From an uncultured Lachnospiraceae bacterium (lineage in GTDB: Bacteria > Bacillota > Clostridia > Lachnospirales > Lachnospiraceae), in the NCBI GenBank assembly GCA_949878435.1, contig CATLAK010000002.1, positions 238,972-302,971 on the forward strand: a stretch of DNA of 64,000 nt. Direction: 5' to 3'. The position numbers and the translations under genes are program-made. Below, piece by piece: positions 16,962 to 25,720 of the stretch. The notes beneath the pieces were generated by a model. It had not been told where the DNA came from and did not search any database. It saw only the letters and a list, made by a program, of their open reading frames with translations. Numbering within the stretch: the first letter of the stretch is position 1; every line of letters starts with the position of its first letter.

Positions 16962-17828
16962 ATGAAAGAAAATTTTGCCGTTAAAACAATAACTAAGATA
17001 ATATGCCTGCTGATGACGGTAGGCATATTGTGTATTATTCCCCAAACAGATGCGCTGGCAAGCGAAGTGGATCCTGCCCGTACAGGGCAGAGTGAAGAGA
17101 GAACCAATATCGAGGAGCCTGGAAGCGCAGATTCAAGGGAAGATTTATCAGAACTGAATATTGCAAATAATCTGACGATTACGCAAAGCGGCGGTAACGG
17201 TCAGGTAAATGGAACCCTGCGTATCTTGCTTACGCTGACATTGATTGGATTGGCGCCAATACTGCTGATCATGCTGACATCCTTTACCAGGACCATTATT
17301 GTGCTTCATTTTACCAGAACAGCTTTAAATACCCAAACGGCACCGCCTAATCAGGTACTGCTTGGGTTAGCTTTGTTTCTGACTTATTTTATTATGCAGC
17401 CTACGCTTTCAAGGATCTATAATGAGGCGGTTCTGCCTTTGGAAGCGGGAACCATAACCCAGGAAGAGTTTTTTGAAGCCGGAATCCAGCCCCTAAGGGA
17501 GTTTATGTACACACAGACGCAGACAGGCGATGTGAGAATGTTCTTAGAAATCTCAGGGGAAGAGTGGGATGGAAATCTGGATCATATCCCGCTGGCAGTA
17601 CTCATACCAAGTTTTATTCTGGGAGAGTTAAGAGAAGCGTTTATCATAGGATTTATTATTTATATTCCGTTTATTGTAATTGATATGGTGGTGGCGTCAA
17701 CATTGATGAGTATGGGTATGATGATGCTGCCTCCGACCACGATTTCCATGCCGTTTAAAATTTTGCTCTTTGTTCTTGCGGACGGATGGAATCTGATTAT
17801 TATTAATCTGGTGGAAACCTTTTACTAG
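16962..17828 (+). CDS. fliP: Flagellar type III export gate protein FliP
   Basis: 288 residues. An N-terminal cleavable signal is visible (basic start, hydrophobic core near 12-27, then TDALAS), which is known for FliP. Four membrane segments follow, with the family motifs MLTSFTRTIIVLHFTRTAL and QVLLGLALFLTYF, and the C-terminal ELREAFIIGFIIYIPFIV. The FliP5-FliQ4-FliR1 complex is the export channel. fliQ and fliR follow directly. Confidence 0.96.
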   Translation: MKENFAVKTITKIICLLMTVGILCIIPQTDALASEVDPARTGQSEERTNIEEPGSADSREDLSELNIANNLTITQSGGNGQVNGTLRILLTLTLIGLAPILLIMLTSFTRTIIVLHFTRTALNTQTAPPNQVLLGLALFLTYFIMQPTLSRIYNEAVLPLEAGTITQEEFFEAGIQPLREFMYTQTQTGDVRMFLEISGEEWDGNLDHIPLAVLIPSFILGELREAFIIGFIIYIPFIVIDMVVASTLMSMGMMMLPPTTISMPFKILLFVLADGWNLIIINLVETFY

Positions 17829-17864
17829 CAATCTGCCTAGAGCGGATGGGAAGGATGAGAAGAT

Positions 17865-18134
17865 ATGTCAGTTGAAGAGGTTACAGATATTGCCAGCTCA
17901 GCGCTATTCATGGTCATAAAAGTGGCGGCACCGCCGCTTCTGGTATCGCTGGTCGTTGGTTTGATTATCAGTATTTTTCAGACAGTTACGTCTATACAGG
18001 AACAGACGCTCACCTTTGTGCCGAAAGTGCTTGCGATATTTCTTGCATTAATCGTCATTGGCAACTGGATGCTTACGGAATTGTCAGGGTATATGGTGAG
18101 TTTGTGGTCCGATTTCAGCCTTTATGTCAGGTAA
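17865..18134 (+). CDS. fliQ: Flagellar type III export gate protein FliQ
   Basis: An 89-residue protein with two membrane helices (about 15-37 and 54-76) and the FliQ motif SIFQTVTSIQEQTLTFVPK. Length is exactly typical. It sits six bases upstream of fliR, in the standard fliP-fliQ-fliR order. Confidence 0.96.
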   Translation: MSVEEVTDIASSALFMVIKVAAPPLLVSLVVGLIISIFQTVTSIQEQTLTFVPKVLAIFLALIVIGNWMLTELSGYMVSLWSDFSLYVR

Positions 18135-18140
18135 CAGACT

Positions 18141-18920
18141 ATGCTGGATTATTCATTTACGTATGCGGATCTGGAATTTTTCCTGCTTGTATTGGTCAGA
18201 GTCAGCTGCTTTGTATTTATAGCACCCTTTTTCAGTATGAGCAATACGCCGAGAAACGTCAGAATCGGGGTCAGCCTGTGTCTGGCAGTGCTGCTTTATC
18301 AGGTAGTGCCGCGCGGAGATATTACTTATGATACGCTCCTTGGGTATTCGATCATCGTCATGAAGGAGGCGGTGACTGGATTTATGATTGGGTTTGCCGC
18401 TAACCTTTGCAGCACGGTGGTTACTTTTGCAGGGCAGATTGCAGATATGGAAATGGGGCTTTCCATGGCAAGCATGTTAGATCCTGCAACCAAACAAAAT
18501 TCCACGATTACAGGTGTCTATTATAATTACATGGTTCTGCTTATGCTGATGATTTCAGGCATGCACAAGTATTTAATCAAGGCATTGGCGGAGACCTATT
18601 TATTGATTCCGGTAAACGGAATTGTGATAAATAGCGATTCCCTTATTGCGGCAATCATTGGATTTATGTCCGATTATATTATTATAGGTTTTAGAATCTG
18701 TCTGCCGATTTTTGCAGTCATGATTATTTTAAATGCGGTATTGGGCGTGCTGGCAAAGGTTTCGCCGCAGCTTAATATGTTCGCAGTGGGTATTCAGATG
18801 AAGGTGCTGGTAGGTATCAGCATATTATTTTTGTCTACTGCCATGCTGCCGGGAGCGGCAGACTTTATTTACAGCCAGATGAAGAGAACAATCGTCACTT
18901 TTGTGGAGACGATGATGTGA
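18141..18920 (+). CDS. fliR: Flagellar type III export gate protein FliR
   Basis: A 259-residue polytopic membrane protein with six hydrophobic segments and FliR features: LVLVRVSCFVFIAPFFS, GFAANLCSTVVTFAGQIAD and the C-terminal SPQLNMFAVGIQMKVLVG. It closes the FliPQR helical gate and contacts FlhB. It lies between fliQ and flhB. Confidence 0.96.
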   Translation: MLDYSFTYADLEFFLLVLVRVSCFVFIAPFFSMSNTPRNVRIGVSLCLAVLLYQVVPRGDITYDTLLGYSIIVMKEAVTGFMIGFAANLCSTVVTFAGQIADMEMGLSMASMLDPATKQNSTITGVYYNYMVLLMLMISGMHKYLIKALAETYLLIPVNGIVINSDSLIAAIIGFMSDYIIIGFRICLPIFAVMIILNAVLGVLAKVSPQLNMFAVGIQMKVLVGISILFLSTAMLPGAADFIYSQMKRTIVTFVETMM

Positions 18921-18966
18921 GAGAAGGCGGATGAAGGCGATTCATCAGATAAAAGGAGGCAGATTG

Positions 18967-20094
18967 GTGCAAAATAATAAATTGATGTTAGAATACAATC
19001 TGCAGTTTTTTGCCAAGGATGGTCCTGGCGGTGAAAAGACAGAGGAACCTACCGCCAAAAAACTGGAGGATGCAAGAAAAGAAGGTCAGGTAGCAAAGAG
19101 CAAGGAAATCGGCAATGCGTTCAGCCTGCTTGCGCTGTTTTTGATGTTGGAACTATATCTGGGAGTGATGGGAAATCAATTCCTTAAAGGGTTTCATGCG
19201 GTCTACAATCAGATTCCGGATGTAATCAAGATGTACAATGGCAATCTGCCGATTGCATCTATACATTCCCTGATCCGCACGATGATGCTCCAGCTGTTGA
19301 TCATCATCACACCTATTTTACTTGTGGGATTTATAGTGGTATTTATATGCGATCTTGTGCAGGTCAAATGGAAACCGACTTCCAAGCCGCTTAAGCCGAA
19401 ATTCAGTAAATTAAATCCCTTAAAAGGCTTTAAGCGCTTCTTTTCAGCCAATTCTATTGTAGAGCTCATTAAATCGCTTGCAAAGCTGACGGTTGTAGGA
19501 TATGTTGCCTATTCCTATCTGAAGGACCGGATAGGGCAGATTTTCCTCTTATATGATATGTCGCTGAATCAGGCGATTGCATTGATTGGAGAGACTGTAA
19601 CTGATTTGGGCGTCAGGATTGCAGCGGTCTACATGGTAATTGCATTTCTTGATTTTGCATATCAGAAATGGAAATACAAAGAAGATATGAAGATGACCAA
19701 GCAGGAAGTGAAGGATGAATACAAGAACCAGGAGGGAGATCCCCAGGTAAAGAGCAAACAGAAGCAGCGTATGAGGGAAGCCTCTATGCGACGCATGATG
19801 CAGCAGCTTCCGGAAGCAGATGTGGTCATTACCAATCCTACCCACTATGCGGTGGCAATCAAATATGACCCTGATAAGTATGACGCGCCCTATGTCCTTG
19901 CTAAAGGAGAGAACCATCTGGCGCAGAGAATTAAGGATATAGCGAAAGAAAATGATATAGAAATTGTGGAGAATAAGCCGCTGGCAAGAATGCTTTACGC
20001 AAATGTAGAAGTCGGGGAGCTGATTCCTCCGGAATTGTATCAGGCGGTGGCAGAGGTTCTTGCCTTTGTATACCATCTGAAAGGAAAAGTATAA
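18967..20094 (+). CDS. flhB: Flagellar export switch protein FlhB
   Basis: 375 residues from a GTG at 18967, chosen because AAAAGGAGG ends 7 bases upstream; a TTG at 18964 and an upstream ATG at 18931 are alternatives. Four membrane helices are followed by the cytoplasmic domain with the self-cleaving NPTH motif at about 290-293. Cleavage switches export from rod/hook to filament substrates, together with FliK. The opening LEYNLQFFA, then GEKTEEPTAKKLEDARKEGQ, is typical. Confidence 0.96.
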   Translation: MQNNKLMLEYNLQFFAKDGPGGEKTEEPTAKKLEDARKEGQVAKSKEIGNAFSLLALFLMLELYLGVMGNQFLKGFHAVYNQIPDVIKMYNGNLPIASIHSLIRTMMLQLLIIITPILLVGFIVVFICDLVQVKWKPTSKPLKPKFSKLNPLKGFKRFFSANSIVELIKSLAKLTVVGYVAYSYLKDRIGQIFLLYDMSLNQAIALIGETVTDLGVRIAAVYMVIAFLDFAYQKWKYKEDMKMTKQEVKDEYKNQEGDPQVKSKQKQRMREASMRRMMQQLPEADVVITNPTHYAVAIKYDPDKYDAPYVLAKGENHLAQRIKDIAKENDIEIVENKPLARMLYANVEVGELIPPELYQAVAEVLAFVYHLKGKV

Positions 20095-20110
20095 AGAAAG
20101 GAGAGTGGCT

Positions 20111-22144
20111 ATGAAAAAAGCGGATATTGGAGTTGCGTTGTATGTCCTTGCGGCATTTATCATGATGATCGTGCCTATTACCAATGGGCTTTTGGATGTG
20201 CTGCTTGCCTGTAATATAGCAATTGCATTTACCATACTTTTTGGAACTATGTTTTCCAAGGAAGTGCTGGATATGTCTTTTTATCCTACCATGCTGCTTT
20301 TTACCACCATTTTCCGAATTGCCCTGAATATTTCGTCTACCAGGCTGATTCTGACAACTGGTGACCCGGGACAGGTGGTTGCAACTTTTGGCAGTTATGT
20401 AGGCGGAAATAACTTGGTGGTCGGTACGATCGTATTCGTTATTTTGATTCTGGTTCAGTTCATGGTCATCAACAAAGGTTCTGAGCGAGTGGCAGAAGTA
20501 ACAGCCAGATTTACACTGGACGCTATGCCTGGTAAACAGATGGCGATTGATGCAGATTTGAATACCGGCGCAATTACAGATGCAGAAGCTAAAAGGCGAA
20601 GGGATAAGATACAGGAAGAGGCAAGCTTCTTCGGCTCCATGGATGGTGCGGTTAAGTATGTAAAGGGAGATGCCACGGCGGGTCTCGTCATTACAGCGGT
20701 AAATATCATCGGCGGTATTGCCATGGGTGTATTAAGTCAGGGAATGGAGTTTAGCGCTGCACTTGACAAATATGTAATCCTGACCATCGGTGACGGTCTG
20801 GTCAGCCAGATTCCGTCTCTATTAATATCCTTATCCACAGGTATTCTTGTCACCAAGGGGTCCAAGGATGCAGATTTTGGTACAGTCCTTGTCAGCCAGT
20901 TGTTCGGTGTTCCCAAGGTGCTTTATCTTGTAGGTACGATTATTGCAGTATTGGGTCTGATTACCCCGCTTCCCGATTTAGTTTTTCTTGCGCTGGGATT
21001 GATTTTCATCGTTACAGGAAGAATGATAGCCGGTACCATCGAGACGGCGCAGATCGAGGGAGAGATCGATGCGGAAGAGATTGCGGCAGAGGAAATCAGA
21101 CAACCGGAAAATGTCAACAGTCTGCTTCAGGTGGATCCCATCGAATTGGAATTTGGATATGGAATTATTCCGCTGGCTGACGTGAACCAGGGCGGCGATC
21201 TTTTGGACCGTGTGGTAATGATCAGAAGGCAGATTGCACTTGAACTGGGTACCGTCGTGCCGATTATCAGACTGCGCGATAATATTCAGCTGAATCCGAA
21301 TCAGTATATTATAAAAATTAAGGGGATACAGGTCAGTGAAGGAGAAATCCTTTTTGACCACTATATGGCAATGAATCCGGGCTATGTGGAAGAGGAGATT
21401 ACGGGTATCCCTACGTTTGAGCCGTCCTTCCACCTGCCTGCTATCTGGATTACGGAAGGACAGAGAGAGCGGGCGGAAAGTATGGGATATACCGTTGTGG
21501 ATCCTCCGTCTATCATTGCAACACATTTGACGGAGATTATCAGACAGTATATTTCCGAGCTGCTCACGAGACAGGATGTGCAGAATCTGGTCAACAATTT
21601 GAAAGAGACCAATCCCTCTTTGGTGGAAGAACTTGTGCCTAAACTTTTGGGACTTGGCGAAGTGCAGAAGGTTCTGCAGAATCTCTTGAAAGAGGGCATT
21701 TCAATCAGGGATCTCCTTACCATATTTGAGACACTGGCTGACTATGCTGCTACCACAAGGGACACTGACATCCTCACAGAGTATGTAAGGCAGAGTCTTA
21801 AGCGTGCGATTTCCAGCAAGTTTTTCCCTGCCAATGAGACTACCAGCGTTGTGACGCTGGATCCGAAACTGGAGCAGGAAGTTATGGCAAGCATCAAGCA
21901 GACGGAAACAGGCGCGTATCTGACGCTGGATCCGGAAAAGACCAAGGTAATCATGAAATCAGTGGAAAATGAAATTACTAAGCTGGAGAACTTAGGTAAG
22001 AACCCGATCGTCATTACATCTCCCATTGTCCGTATGTATTTTAAGCGTTTGACGGAAGATTATTATAAGGATCTGATCGTGGTTTCATATAATGAAATCG
22101 AGAGCAGTATTGAATTACAATCTGTAGGAATGGTGACAGCATGA
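20111..22144 (+). CDS. flhA: Flagellar export apparatus protein FlhA
   Basis: 677 residues from the ATG at 20111, 7 bases after AAAGGAG. The N-terminal half has eight membrane helices and the FHIPEP-region signature (TTIFRIALNISSTRLIL; DAMPGKQMAIDADL). The C-terminal cytoplasmic half (from about 340) forms the nonameric docking ring for chaperones. Its final ATGA overlaps the flhF start, so the two are translationally coupled. Confidence 0.96.
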   Translation: MKKADIGVALYVLAAFIMMIVPITNGLLDVLLACNIAIAFTILFGTMFSKEVLDMSFYPTMLLFTTIFRIALNISSTRLILTTGDPGQVVATFGSYVGGNNLVVGTIVFVILILVQFMVINKGSERVAEVTARFTLDAMPGKQMAIDADLNTGAITDAEAKRRRDKIQEEASFFGSMDGAVKYVKGDATAGLVITAVNIIGGIAMGVLSQGMEFSAALDKYVILTIGDGLVSQIPSLLISLSTGILVTKGSKDADFGTVLVSQLFGVPKVLYLVGTIIAVLGLITPLPDLVFLALGLIFIVTGRMIAGTIETAQIEGEIDAEEIAAEEIRQPENVNSLLQVDPIELEFGYGIIPLADVNQGGDLLDRVVMIRRQIALELGTVVPIIRLRDNIQLNPNQYIIKIKGIQVSEGEILFDHYMAMNPGYVEEEITGIPTFEPSFHLPAIWITEGQRERAESMGYTVVDPPSIIATHLTEIIRQYISELLTRQDVQNLVNNLKETNPSLVEELVPKLLGLGEVQKVLQNLLKEGISIRDLLTIFETLADYAATTRDTDILTEYVRQSLKRAISSKFFPANETTSVVTLDPKLEQEVMASIKQTETGAYLTLDPEKTKVIMKSVENEITKLENLGKNPIVITSPIVRMYFKRLTEDYYKDLIVVSYNEIESSIELQSVGMVTA

Positions 22145-23367
22145 TTATAAAAAAATTTCAAGGGAAAACAGAAGCAGAAGCAGTGGAAAGCGCCAAAAAG
22201 GAGCTGGGCAGCAACGTTGTGATTATGAATGTCAGGAGCATGAAGCGGAAGGGAATGTTCAGCTTCTTAAAGCCACAGCTTATTGAGGTTACGGTGGCTT
22301 TAGAGGAAGAACCGGCACAGTCCGCCACGCCCCCAAAGGAGGAGGCAAGACCACAGCCCTTCATAGATGCAATTGTGCACAAAGCAGCGATGGAGACAGC
22401 AGCTTTTGCTGACGGCGGCATGGTGCGGAATGTACAGCCGGAAAGCAGCAGGGCAGACAGCAGCGCCATCGAAGAAAAATTGGACACGCTTCACACGCTG
22501 CTAGAGCAGCAGCTTCAAAAGCCGGATGAATTGAAGGGAGATATTCCGGAGGAGGAAAAAGAAAGTGAAGTAGAGCGCTTTATGAAGCTGCTTTACAATA
22601 CCATGCTGGCAAATGAGGTGAGCGAGCAGAACGCAAACCAGATTATTGATGAAATTGAGAAAATCAGCAAACCCAATATGCCTTTTGATTATGCATTGGC
22701 AAATATATATCAGAAGATGATTCTTAAGTTTGGCAAGCCTATTGAAATCACACCGGCAGGAAAGGGACCTAAGGTGATATTTTTCGTGGGACCTACCGGG
22801 GTTGGAAAGACTACTACCATTGCAAAGATCGCTTCTAAGTTCAGCGTGGAAGGGGGCAGGAAGATCGCGCTTCTTACGGCAGACACCTATCGTATCGCGG
22901 CAGCCGAACAGCTTCGCACGTATGCCAATATCTTAGAGGTTCCTTTCAGGGTCATTTATTCTACGGAAGAAATCGAACAGGCACTCAAGGATTTCAGGAA
23001 TTATGATTTTATCATGGTGGATACTGCCGGACATTCTCATCAAAATGAGGCGCAGCGGGATGCCATGAGCAGCTTTATTCATTCTGTGGATGGCATGGCG
23101 GAGAAAGAGGTCTTCCTTGTTTTAAGCGCAACCACCAAATATCGGGATTTGATGAGCATTGCGGATGTGTATTCCGCAATGACAGATTATAAGCTTATTT
23201 TTACCAAGCTGGATGAGACGACCACCTTGGGAAGTCTGCTGAATTTAAAACTCCACACGGGTGCTTCTTTGTCGTATGTTACATATGGCCAGAATGTACC
23301 TGATGATATTGAAATATTCAATCCTCAAAAGACTGTAAAGCAGCTTTTAGGGGGCAAAGGAAACTGA
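22141..23367 (+). CDS. flhF: Flagellar biosynthesis GTPase FlhF
   Basis: A 408-residue SRP-family GTPase that sets where and how many flagella form. The N-terminal B domain (MIIKKFQGKTEAEAVESAKK) is followed by a disordered linker (about 55-140), then the NG domain. G1 is GPTGVGKT at 217-224, with DTYRIAAAEQLRTYA, DTAGHSHQN and TKLDETTTLGSLLN after it. It overlaps flhA by four bases and precedes flhG, its antagonist. Confidence 0.95.
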   Translation: MIIKKFQGKTEAEAVESAKKELGSNVVIMNVRSMKRKGMFSFLKPQLIEVTVALEEEPAQSATPPKEEARPQPFIDAIVHKAAMETAAFADGGMVRNVQPESSRADSSAIEEKLDTLHTLLEQQLQKPDELKGDIPEEEKESEVERFMKLLYNTMLANEVSEQNANQIIDEIEKISKPNMPFDYALANIYQKMILKFGKPIEITPAGKGPKVIFFVGPTGVGKTTTIAKIASKFSVEGGRKIALLTADTYRIAAAEQLRTYANILEVPFRVIYSTEEIEQALKDFRNYDFIMVDTAGHSHQNEAQRDAMSSFIHSVDGMAEKEVFLVLSATTKYRDLMSIADVYSAMTDYKLIFTKLDETTTLGSLLNLKLHTGASLSYVTYGQNVPDDIEIFNPQKTVKQLLGGKGN

Positions 23368-23404
23368 CAGGCTGAAAATACCACAGATAAAGTGAGGAAG
23401 ATAT

Positions 23405-24289
23405 ATGGATCAGGCCGAACAACTTAGAAATATCATAAAGGCAGGCGGCAGCGCCCACAGCAGACCTTTGGCGAGGGTGATTACAGTGACCAGCGGCAAA
23501 GGCGGCGTAGGCAAGTCAAACACGGCAATCAATCTGGCGATACAATTTAGAAAGATGGACCAGAGGGTCATCATTTTAGATGCGGATTTCGGACTTGCAA
23601 ACATAGAGATAATGTTTGGTGCGGTGCCAGAACATAACTTGTGTGATTTAATTTACCAGGGAAAGAACATAAAGGAGATCATTACCTGGGGACCTATGGA
23701 TGTGGGATTTATCTCAGGCGGATCGGGAATTGCAGGACTTTCAAATTTAAGCAGGGATTATCTGATTTATATTATCAATAATCTTGCAGAACTGGATTCC
23801 ATTACAGATGTTATTATTGTGGATACAGGGGCAGGTATTTCAGATGCCGTGTTAGAATTTTTGGTTGCCAGCGGGGAAATTCTTTTGGTGACGACGCCGG
23901 AGCCTACTTCTATCACGGATTCCTATTCCCTTTTGAAAGCATTGTGCAGACATACCAGGTTTTCACCGGAAATGTCTCAGGTGAAGGTGGTTGCCAATAA
24001 GGTGGAGGATAAAGCAGATGGGGAACGACTTTTTGAGAAGCTGGACAAGGTAGTGGGCAAATACTTGAAGATACCGATTTCCTATCTGGGCGCGATACCT
24101 CAGGACACACAGCTTTCCAAAGCGGTCATGCAGCAGATGCCGGTGTCTTTGCAGGCGCCTTCATCGAGGTCGGCAGTGGCATATGAGACGATAGCCGCCA
24201 AGCTGATGAACAAGGAATTAAGCAAAAGCGTGCCGAAAAGGGGGATGGCGGCATTCTTTTCGCATATAGTAACAGGGAAAATACTTTAA
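23405..24289 (+). CDS. flhG: Flagellum number regulator FlhG (MinD-like ATPase, YlxH/FleN)
   Basis: A 294-residue MinD/ParA-type ATPase. The deviant Walker A (GKGGVGKS) is at about residues 31-38. The DADFGLANIEIMFG and IIVDTGAGIS motifs are intact. The N-terminal DQAEQLRNII is the segment that stimulates FlhF GTPase in studied homologues. It lies directly downstream of flhF. The C-terminus has a basic, hydrophobic tail compatible with membrane association. Confidence 0.94.
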   Translation: MDQAEQLRNIIKAGGSAHSRPLARVITVTSGKGGVGKSNTAINLAIQFRKMDQRVIILDADFGLANIEIMFGAVPEHNLCDLIYQGKNIKEIITWGPMDVGFISGGSGIAGLSNLSRDYLIYIINNLAELDSITDVIIVDTGAGISDAVLEFLVASGEILLVTTPEPTSITDSYSLLKALCRHTRFSPEMSQVKVVANKVEDKADGERLFEKLDKVVGKYLKIPISYLGAIPQDTQLSKAVMQQMPVSLQAPSSRSAVAYETIAAKLMNKELSKSVPKRGMAAFFSHIVTGKIL

Positions 24290-24305
24290 CGGGAGGGGAG
24301 CAGTC

Positions 24306-25031
24306 ATGTTATCAAAATATGTTATGCCGGGAAACCGGGTAGAAATACAGGCAGCGGAACGGGCAAATTACATTGATGACGACGAAAAGAAAAAAGTATA
24401 TCAAAGTCAGGTGCTAGACGTGCTGTCGGAGGACAGATTTGAGATACGTATGCCCATGGAACAATCAAAACTTGTTTTACTGCCTGTAAATACAGAGCAT
24501 GAGGTGTTCTTTTATACCTCTGCAGGCGTATATCAATGTCTTGCAACTGTGGTTGACAGGTACAAGACGGAAAACCAGTTTGTGCTTTTGATGGAACTAG
24601 CCAGCAGCCTGAGCAAATTTCAGAGAAGGGAATATTATCGTTTGAGCTGCGCACTGGATATGGAAGCAAGACTGCTTAAAGAAGAAGAAATCGAAGCCTT
24701 AGAACTGCAGATTGATTTTCTTGAGCGCAAGCTGCCTTTGCAGCGCAATATCATAGTGGATATCAGCGGCGGCGGCATGCGGTTTGTGGGGGAGCATGTA
24801 TATGAACCGGAGAGTCTGATTTATTGCAAGTACAATCTGGAGAGAGGCGGGAAGACCAAAGAATATGCGCTTATCGCGAAAGTACTGGTGGTAAAGCCGC
24901 TGGAGGGCAAGCCCGGCTCTTATGAACATCGTGCGCATTATATCAATATCGATACTGCAGAAAGAGAGGAGATCATTCGTTTTATTTTTGAGCAGGAAAG
25001 AAAGAACAGAAAGCGTGAAAAAGATTCGTGA
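24306..25031 (+). CDS. PilZ domain protein, YcgR-like flagellar brake
   Basis: 241 residues: an N-terminal YcgR-type beta domain (about 1-100) and a C-terminal PilZ domain. The c-di-GMP-binding RxxxR (R108-R112 in QRREYYR) and D-x-S-x-x-G (DISGGG at 152-157) motifs are both present. In studied bacteria YcgR with c-di-GMP slows or biases the motor. Its place at the end of the structural cluster fits that role. The ATG follows GGGAGGGGAG. Confidence 0.9.
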   Translation: MLSKYVMPGNRVEIQAAERANYIDDDEKKKVYQSQVLDVLSEDRFEIRMPMEQSKLVLLPVNTEHEVFFYTSAGVYQCLATVVDRYKTENQFVLLMELASSLSKFQRREYYRLSCALDMEARLLKEEEIEALELQIDFLERKLPLQRNIIVDISGGGMRFVGEHVYEPESLIYCKYNLERGGKTKEYALIAKVLVVKPLEGKPGSYEHRAHYINIDTAEREEIIRFIFEQERKNRKREKDS

Positions 25032-25066
25032 TTTGATTACTATGCACTTATGAGAAGTACTGTTTG

Positions 25067-25075
25067 TGCTATACT
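25067..25075 (+). promoter_or_regulatory. Candidate extended -10 promoter before cheB
   Basis: TGCTATACT is an extended -10 element about 42 bases upstream of the cheB start, in the 85-base gap after the PilZ gene. No good -35 hexamer is found 16-18 bases upstream. It could give the chemotaxis genes expression independent of the structural genes. Confidence 0.4.
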
Positions 25076-25116
25076 GTAATAGATTTAAAATCATATTTTG
25101 AGAAGGATTTAGCGTA

Positions 25117-25719
25117 ATGAAGGCAGATGAAAGTAAAGCCGGAAAGAAAATTGTTGCAATTGCCAGTTCTACCGGCGGACCGAAGGCATTGCAGACTTTG
25201 ATTCCTTTGCTTCCATTCAATCTCAATGCACCTGTTATGATCGTACAGCATATGCCGGCAGGGTTTACGGAAGCGCTTGCGGGAAGGCTCAACACGTTAA
25301 GTCCGCTTGCGGTCAAGGAAGCTGCTGAAGGGGATGTGCTAAGCCCGGGGCATGCATTCCTTGCCCGGGGCGGCAGGCATATGAAAGCAGGAAAAAGCGG
25401 AGCCAGACACGTCATACATTATTCAGATGAAGCGCCCAGAGAAGGCGTTCGTCCCTGTGCAAATTATATGTATGAGTCGCTTGCTGACTGCGGGTATGAT
25501 GAGGTGGTGTGTGTCGTTTTAACCGGAATGGGGGCGGACGGTACGGCAGGAATCCGGAACTTAATGGAAAAGAAAAAGGTAACGGTATTCGTTCAAAGCG
25601 AAGCCTCCTGTACCGTATACGGCATGCCAAGGAGCGCTGTGGCGGCAGGTCTTGCGCAGAAGGGGATAACGTTAGAACAAATTGCACAGGAAATTATAAA
25701 AAACGTGGGGGTAATTTAA
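25117..25719 (+). CDS. cheB: CheB-type methylesterase/deamidase domain without receiver
   Basis: A 200-residue protein that is only the catalytic domain of CheB. The triad is visible: Ser in SSTGGP (17-22), His45 in QHMP and Asp141 in GMGADG. CheB removes methyl groups from receptor glutamates during adaptation. Canonical CheB is about 350 residues with an N-terminal receiver domain; here no receiver is encoded upstream in any frame. Either activity is unregulated by CheA, or control is through CheC/CheD. The ATG is 10 bases after AGAAGGA. cheA begins 1 base later. Confidence 0.9.
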   Translation: MKADESKAGKKIVAIASSTGGPKALQTLIPLLPFNLNAPVMIVQHMPAGFTEALAGRLNTLSPLAVKEAAEGDVLSPGHAFLARGGRHMKAGKSGARHVIHYSDEAPREGVRPCANYMYESLADCGYDEVVCVVLTGMGADGTAGIRNLMEKKKVTVFVQSEASCTVYGMPRSAVAAGLAQKGITLEQIAQEIIKNVGVI

Positions 25720-25720
25720 T

